A stretch of 37,698 nucleotides of DNA from CAZZNQ01 sp964655775 (GTDB taxonomy: Bacteria; Planctomycetota; Brocadiia; SM23-32), in the NCBI GenBank assembly GCA_964655775.1, contig CAZZNQ010000035.1, positions 1 through 37,698 of the forward strand, given 5' to 3'. Of the stretch, positions 34,574 to 37,698 are shown piece by piece. The translations under genes and the position numbers were made by a program. How positions within the stretch are numbered: position 1 is the first letter of the stretch; each line of letters opens with the position of its first letter. Below the pieces are notes generated by a model. The model made no database searches. It was not told the origin of the DNA and was given only the letters and a program-made list of their open reading frames with translations.

Positions 34574-37528
34574 ATGAACGTCGCCGATTTCAAACGCAAG
34601 TGGCAGGTCGCCGACCTCACCGAAAGGTCCGCCTCCCACCAGCACTTCCTCGACCTCTGCGACCTGCTCAATCACCCCAAGCCCGCCGAGGCCGACCCCT
34701 CCGGCGAGTTCTACACCTTCGAGAAGTTCACCGACACCCACGGCGGCGGACACGGCTTCGCGGACGTCTACTACCGCGACCACTTCGCCTGGGAATACAA
34801 GGGCAAGCACCACGACCTCGCCGCCGCCTACGACCAGCTTCTCAAGTACCGCGAATCGCTCAACAACCCGCCCCTGCTGGTCGTCAGCGACATCCTCACC
34901 ATCGAGGTCCACACCAACTTCACCAACACGCCGCCGGAGGTCCACAGGGTCCTCCTGAAGGAGATCGACCAGCCGCGAAGCCTCGAAGTCCTCCGCTGGG
35001 TCTTCACCGATCCCGAGAAGCTCCGCCCCGGCCGCACCAGCCAGGCCATCACCGCCGACGTGGCCGAGCGGTTCGCCGGCGTCGCACAGGACATGCGCGA
35101 GCGCGGCCTCGACTCGCAGCAGGTCGCCCACTTCCTCGACCGCCTCGTCTTCTGCTTCTTCGCCGAGGACACCGGCCTGCTGCCCGAGGACCTGTTCCGC
35201 CGCGTGCTCCAGATCACGCACAAGGACCCCGCCCGCTTCCGCGACGCCGTCGGCGACCTGTTCGACGCCATGGCGACCGGCGGCGAGTTCGACTTCCGCC
35301 GCATCCCCCACTTCAACGGCAGCCTGTTCGTCGAAGGCCCCGTCCTGGAGATGACCGAGGACGAGATCGACCGCGTTTACGAGGCGTCGAAGCTCGAGTG
35401 GGACGCCGTCGACCCCAGCATCTTCGGCACGCTGTTCGAGCGCGGCATGGACCCGGACAAGCGCTCCCAGATCGGCGCCCACTACACCAGCCGCGAGGAC
35501 ATCGAGACCCTCGTCGAGCCGGTCGTCATCTGGCCGCTGCAGCGGGAATGGGAGGAGACGCGGGGCACCGTCAGTAACCTGCTCGCCACCGGCCGCAAGG
35601 ACGGTCGCAAGCCCAAAAAGCCCCTCTCCGACGCCGCGCAGTCGAAGGCGCGCGACGAGTCGGGCCGCCTGGTGCGCCGCTTTCACGACCGCCTCGCCGC
35701 CCTCAAGGTGCTGGACCCCGCCTGCGGCTCCGGCAACTTCCTCTACGTCACCCTCCAGAAGCTGAAGGACCTGGAGAAGGACGTCATCGTCTTCGCGGAG
35801 GAGCACGGCCTGGAGCCGCTCTCGCCGCGCGTCGGCCCGTGGCAGCTCTACGGCATCGAGATCAGCCCCTACGCCTACGACCTGGCGCAGATGGTCGTCT
35901 GGATCGGCTACCTGCAGTGGGTCAAGGCGAACGGCTTCGGCGAGCCGAGCGAACCGATCCTCAGGCCGATGGAGGGCAACTTCCGGAACATGGACGCCGT
36001 CCTGGACCTGGGCGATCCGGAGGACCCGAAGGAACCCGAATGGCCGGCGGTGGACTGCATCGTCGGCAACCCGCCGTTTCTGGGCGGCAACAAGATTCGT
36101 CAGGGGTTGGGAGACGAATACGTCGACACGCTCTTTAGTCTGTACGACGGACGCGTACCCGCATTTGCTGATCTGTGCTGCTATTGGTTCGAGAAGGCAC
36201 GCGCCCTGATCGAGGCCGGCCGCTGCGAGCGGGCCGGCCTGCTGGCGACGCAGGGCATCCGCGGCGGTGCGAACCGGACCGTCCTGGAGCGCATCAAGGA
36301 ATCTGGCGACATCTTCTTCGCCGAGAGCGACCGGCCCTGGGTACTGGACGGGGCTAACGTGCATGTGTCGATGGTGGGCTTTGCGGCTGGCAAGGCCGGG
36401 GTAGGCGCCACCGAGAATTCGGAAGCTGTGCTTGACGGGCATCCCGTTGCCACGATCAACGCGAACCTGACTGCTGCCACAGATGTGACCACTTCTCGGC
36501 CTATGCAGGGAAGGGCGGATTTGTGGGCCTATGGGAGCCAGCAGAAAGCCAAGTTCCGCATTCCAGAAAGCCTTGCCCTAAAGCTCCTGCGGTTGCCGAA
36601 TCCCACAGGCCGGCCGAATAGCGACGTAATCCGGCTCAGCCTGAATGCTGCAGAGCTTCTCAGCCGGGGACCAGAAGGGTTTGTCATCGATTTCGGCCAA
36701 GAAAAGAACATGACTGAACCTGCCAGATATGAGGCACCGTTCGAACACATTAGAGCCTCAGTCTATCCGCTTCGCAAGGATCACAATTCACGGATCCAGC
36801 GCCAGTATTGGTGGCTCCATGCGCGGCCTTCACCTATATACAGGAACTACCTACGGTCTGATAGCCGTTGTGTGGTGACGCCTTGTGTGTCCAAGCACAG
36901 AGTCTTCGCATGGCTACCTCCTGAAGTACTAGCTAACCACGCCAACGTCGCCTTCGCCCGTTCCGACGACTACTTCTTCGGGGTGCTGCACTCGCGGCTG
37001 CACGAGGTCTGGGCGCTAAGACTCGGCACGCGCCTGGAGACGCGACCCCGCTACACACCCACGACGTGTTTCGAGACCTTTCCCTTCCCCTGGCCGCCCG
37101 GCTCGGAGTCGGCCGACGATCCCCTGGTGCAGGCCGTCGCCGACGCCGCCCGCGAGTTGAACGAGCTGCGCGAGAACTGGCTGAACCCGCCGGAGTGGAC
37201 CGTCGAGGAGGTGCTGGAGTTCCCCGGGTCGGTCGACGGTCCCTGGGCGCGCTACGTCCACGAGCCCGACGGACGCGGCATCGGCACCGTCCGCTACCCG
37301 CGTCGCGTGCCCGACCCGCCGTTCGCGAAGGCGCTGAAGAAACGCACCCTCACGAACCTGTACAACGAGCGCCCCACCTGGCTGGACAACGCCCACCGCA
37401 CCCTGGACGAAGCCGTCTGCGCCGCCTATGCCGCGGCAATTGGGGACCCCGCCTGGCAACCCGACATGGACGACGAGACCATCCTCGAGAAGCTCCTCGC
37501 CCTGAACCTTGCGCGCGCGGAGGGCTGA
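34574..37528 (+). CDS. MmeI-like single-chain restriction endonuclease/methyltransferase
   Basis: I chose ATG 34574; the frame opens at 34502 with TTG but lacks a better site. The 984-residue protein follows the MmeI (type IIL) plan. The nuclease motif is D-x9-E-x-K: Asp64 in FADVYYRDH, with Glu74 and Lys76 in WEYKGKHH. A helical spacer follows, then the methyltransferase: IGAHYTSREDIETLVEP (about 299-315), SAM motif LDPACGSGNFLY (about 380-391) and catalytic NPPF (about 499-502). The target-recognition region is probably residues 600-850, and a helical end follows. Such enzymes cut and modify with one chain, and methylation of one strand protects the host. Bases 36390-36960 have about 53% GC by hand count of sample lines against about 70% at both ends. 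Confidence 0.88.
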   Translation: MNVADFKRKWQVADLTERSASHQHFLDLCDLLNHPKPAEADPSGEFYTFEKFTDTHGGGHGFADVYYRDHFAWEYKGKHHDLAAAYDQLLKYRESLNNPPLLVVSDILTIEVHTNFTNTPPEVHRVLLKEIDQPRSLEVLRWVFTDPEKLRPGRTSQAITADVAERFAGVAQDMRERGLDSQQVAHFLDRLVFCFFAEDTGLLPEDLFRRVLQITHKDPARFRDAVGDLFDAMATGGEFDFRRIPHFNGSLFVEGPVLEMTEDEIDRVYEASKLEWDAVDPSIFGTLFERGMDPDKRSQIGAHYTSREDIETLVEPVVIWPLQREWEETRGTVSNLLATGRKDGRKPKKPLSDAAQSKARDESGRLVRRFHDRLAALKVLDPACGSGNFLYVTLQKLKDLEKDVIVFAEEHGLEPLSPRVGPWQLYGIEISPYAYDLAQMVVWIGYLQWVKANGFGEPSEPILRPMEGNFRNMDAVLDLGDPEDPKEPEWPAVDCIVGNPPFLGGNKIRQGLGDEYVDTLFSLYDGRVPAFADLCCYWFEKARALIEAGRCERAGLLATQGIRGGANRTVLERIKESGDIFFAESDRPWVLDGANVHVSMVGFAAGKAGVGATENSEAVLDGHPVATINANLTAATDVTTSRPMQGRADLWAYGSQQKAKFRIPESLALKLLRLPNPTGRPNSDVIRLSLNAAELLSRGPEGFVIDFGQEKNMTEPARYEAPFEHIRASVYPLRKDHNSRIQRQYWWLHARPSPIYRNYLRSDSRCVVTPCVSKHRVFAWLPPEVLANHANVAFARSDDYFFGVLHSRLHEVWALRLGTRLETRPRYTPTTCFETFPFPWPPGSESADDPLVQAVADAARELNELRENWLNPPEWTVEEVLEFPGSVDGPWARYVHEPDGRGIGTVRYPRRVPDPPFAKALKKRTLTNLYNERPTWLDNAHRTLDEAVCAAYAAAIGDPAWQPDMDDETILEKLLALNLARAEG

Positions 37529-37643
37529 CGTTTCACCCGACCCGGCCGTTCCGCCGCCCGTCCCGGCTTGCAGGCCATAACAGACCGCGTACAATGAGTG
37601 TAGGCGGGATGTGTTCCGGCAGAAGCTGAGACGGCGAACATTG

Positions 37644-37698
37644 CGCCGGTTCTGCTTCGTCGACGCAGCGGGGCGAGACGCCCCGCTCTACCCATTGC
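37644..37698 (-). repeat. Triple-hairpin dispersed repeat, copy 2 (inverted, cut by window end)
   Basis: This is the reverse complement of 12826-12880 with 54 of 55 identical bases. It contains the 9-bp GC hairpin and the conserved flank, and ends exactly inside the CTACCC...GGGTAG hairpin at the window edge, so the third hairpin would lie beyond. The bases just before it (37630-37643) keep only a short AATGTTC-type similarity to the other copy's flank. The rest of the 170-base gap after the restriction gene shows nothing else. Confidence 0.85.

Noticed and set aside
34466..36442. Open minus-strand frame of 658 codons opposite the restriction gene
   Set aside because: Its long runs of Val, Leu, Glu and Asp are the antisense reading of a GC-rich gene; no start site or domain.

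Overview
This is a high-GC window, probably from a free-living Planctomycetota or closely related PVC-group bacterium. That placement is inference. It rests on a DUF4175-like membrane protein in an operon with small coiled-coil secreted proteins, a ribH / nusB / ftsY cluster, a NagB-LmbE fusion, a Tat-exported aldo/keto reductase, and several large glycosidase-like proteins with unusual active sites. No rRNA, tRNA, CRISPR array, transposase or phage gene was seen. Most genes have a clear Shine-Dalgarno site, which fixed many starts.

Layout. (1) 1-3752, minus strand: a three-gene operon of a DUF4175-like membrane protein and two exported helical proteins of unknown function; the last gene runs off the left edge. 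(2) 3809-9020, plus strand: a housekeeping run of ribH (riboflavin), a NusB-PHP fusion, ftsY (SRP receptor), argD and argF (arginine). It starts from a divergent promoter region shared with block 1. (3) 9137-12758: a Tat-exported aldo/keto reductase with a C-terminal cysteine cluster, then a K+-dependent, probably Na+-pumping, membrane pyrophosphatase. (4) 12759-13062: a gene-free gap with three abutting hairpins (a dispersed repeat) and a likely terminator. (5) 13063-16145: an exported metallophosphoesterase with a CBM9-like tail, convergent with a glutamate-type dehydrogenase. (6) 16339-23687: an exported GH2-like giant, a PIG-L deacetylase, and a minus-strand set of mntP, a DUF2400 protein and a glucuronokinase-like GHMP kinase. 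(7) 23876-27475: a small exported unknown, the NagB-LmbE fusion and a membrane-anchored PEBP protein. (8) 27480-32981, minus strand: a four-gene operon of an FG-GAP propeller, two short-chain dehydrogenases and a GH38-like protein. (9) 33129-34355: a hotdog thioesterase convergent with a sugar isomerase/epimerase-like TIM barrel. (10) 34574-37528: a single-chain MmeI-like restriction-modification enzyme with a lower-GC central/C-terminal segment. The window ends inside a second, inverted copy of the hairpin repeat.

Functionally the window mixes core biosynthesis with saccharide processing: a GH2-like and a GH38-like protein, deacetylases, an amino-sugar deaminase, a uronic-acid-type kinase, dehydrogenases and an isomerase/epimerase. 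The most interesting items are the two fusions (NusB-PHP and NagB-LmbE), the SDR/propeller/GH38 operon whose enzymes have altered catalytic residues, the hairpin repeat, and the MmeI-like enzyme with a base-composition break in its likely recognition region.
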